Part shown: positions 13,242 through 13,351 of the stretch, in pieces
Layout: every line of letters starts with the position of its first letter
Position numbering within the stretch: the first letter of the stretch is position 1
Origin: JAWOHX01 sp046484975
GTDB taxonomy: Bacteria; Bacillota; Clostridia; DUPQ01
Length of the DNA: 13,351 bases
Direction of reading: 5' to 3'
NCBI GenBank assembly: GCA_046484975.1
Contig: JAWOHX010000048.1
Span: 1-13,351 of the forward strand
Program-made: the position numbers and the translations under genes
The notes under the pieces: generated by a model
The model's input: only the letters and a program-made list of their open reading frames with translations
Told to the model about the DNA's origin: nothing
The model's database searches: none

Positions 13242-13351
13242 ATGAGCTTTTATGGGGACCTCATCCTGATCGTGGCCGTCTCGGTGCTGCCGGTGGTCTT
13301 CGGGCGAGCCGTGCGCGATGCGCGGCAGACCACGCGCGAGCTGGAGGCCCG
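13242..13351 (+). CDS. High-G+C histidine kinase fragment at the contig end (probable assembly chimera)
   Basis: From about 13255 the base composition jumps to strongly G+C-rich. The frame reads ILIVAVSVLPVVFGRAVRDA then RQTTRELEAR and is open at the window edge. This pattern, a last membrane helix followed by R-x-V-R-x-A-R and a helical linker, is typical of actinobacterial two-component sensor kinases just before the dimerisation domain. The ATG at 13242 is only the first one in the open frame and is probably not the true start. It does not belong with a CtsR-bearing Firmicutes genome, so I take it to be a misjoined end. Confidence 0.5.
   Translation, partial: MSFYGDLILIVAVSVLPVVFGRAVRDARQTTRELEA

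Overview
The window looks like a metagenome-derived contig from a member of the Firmicutes (Bacillota), probably a clostridium-like anaerobe of moderate G+C content. The best clue is a pair of CtsR-type heat-shock operators (GGTCAAA-N3-AGTCAAA) in front of a small heat-shock protein gene, because CtsR is characteristic of this phylum. AGGAGG-type ribosome binding sites throughout and TTG starts fit the same picture. Both extreme ends appear to be foreign: the first ~90 bases encode an elongation factor G fragment joined in frame to an unrelated signalling gene, and the last ~100 bases encode a high-G+C, actinobacterial-type histidine kinase fragment. I read both as probable assembly chimeras.

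Layout. (i) 1-1922, minus: a signalling protein with signal peptide, PAS domains and GGDEF, cut off just as an HD-GYP domain begins. (ii) 2019-3954, plus: a TM1586-type nitroreductase whose end overlaps a uroporphyrinogen-decarboxylase-family (MtaA-like) protein. (iii) 4039-4953, plus: a D-2-hydroxyacid dehydrogenase with its own -10 element. (iv) 5030-8990, plus: a tight four-gene operon from a good sigma-A promoter, containing a GalU-type nucleotidyltransferase, a glucuronokinase-like GHMP sugar kinase, an uncharacterised 618-residue protein that I suspect is an alpha/alpha-toroid carbohydrate-active enzyme, and a DUF6440-like small protein. (v) 8993-10171, minus: a six-TM diguanylate cyclase with a TTG start, convergent with the operon. 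(vi) 10477-10899, plus: hsp20 under two CtsR boxes, ended by a strong terminator. (vii) 10998-11762, plus: a prepilin peptidase with a TTG start. (viii) 11760-13203: an IS1202/ISNCY-like insertion sequence whose first three bases form the prepilin peptidase stop codon.

How the genes may work together. The most coherent unit is the operon at 5030-8990. A sugar-1-kinase next to a sugar-1-phosphate nucleotidyltransferase is the classic salvage route from a free sugar to an NDP-sugar. The linked 618-residue protein has no signal peptide, so it would act in the cytoplasm, perhaps releasing or modifying that sugar. This is the best candidate for an undescribed pathway, but the substrate is not visible from sequence. 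Two c-di-GMP proteins, both with GG(D/E)EF and an RxxD inhibitory site, frame the metabolic block without an obvious shared target. No tRNA, rRNA, CRISPR array, phage or defence genes were seen.
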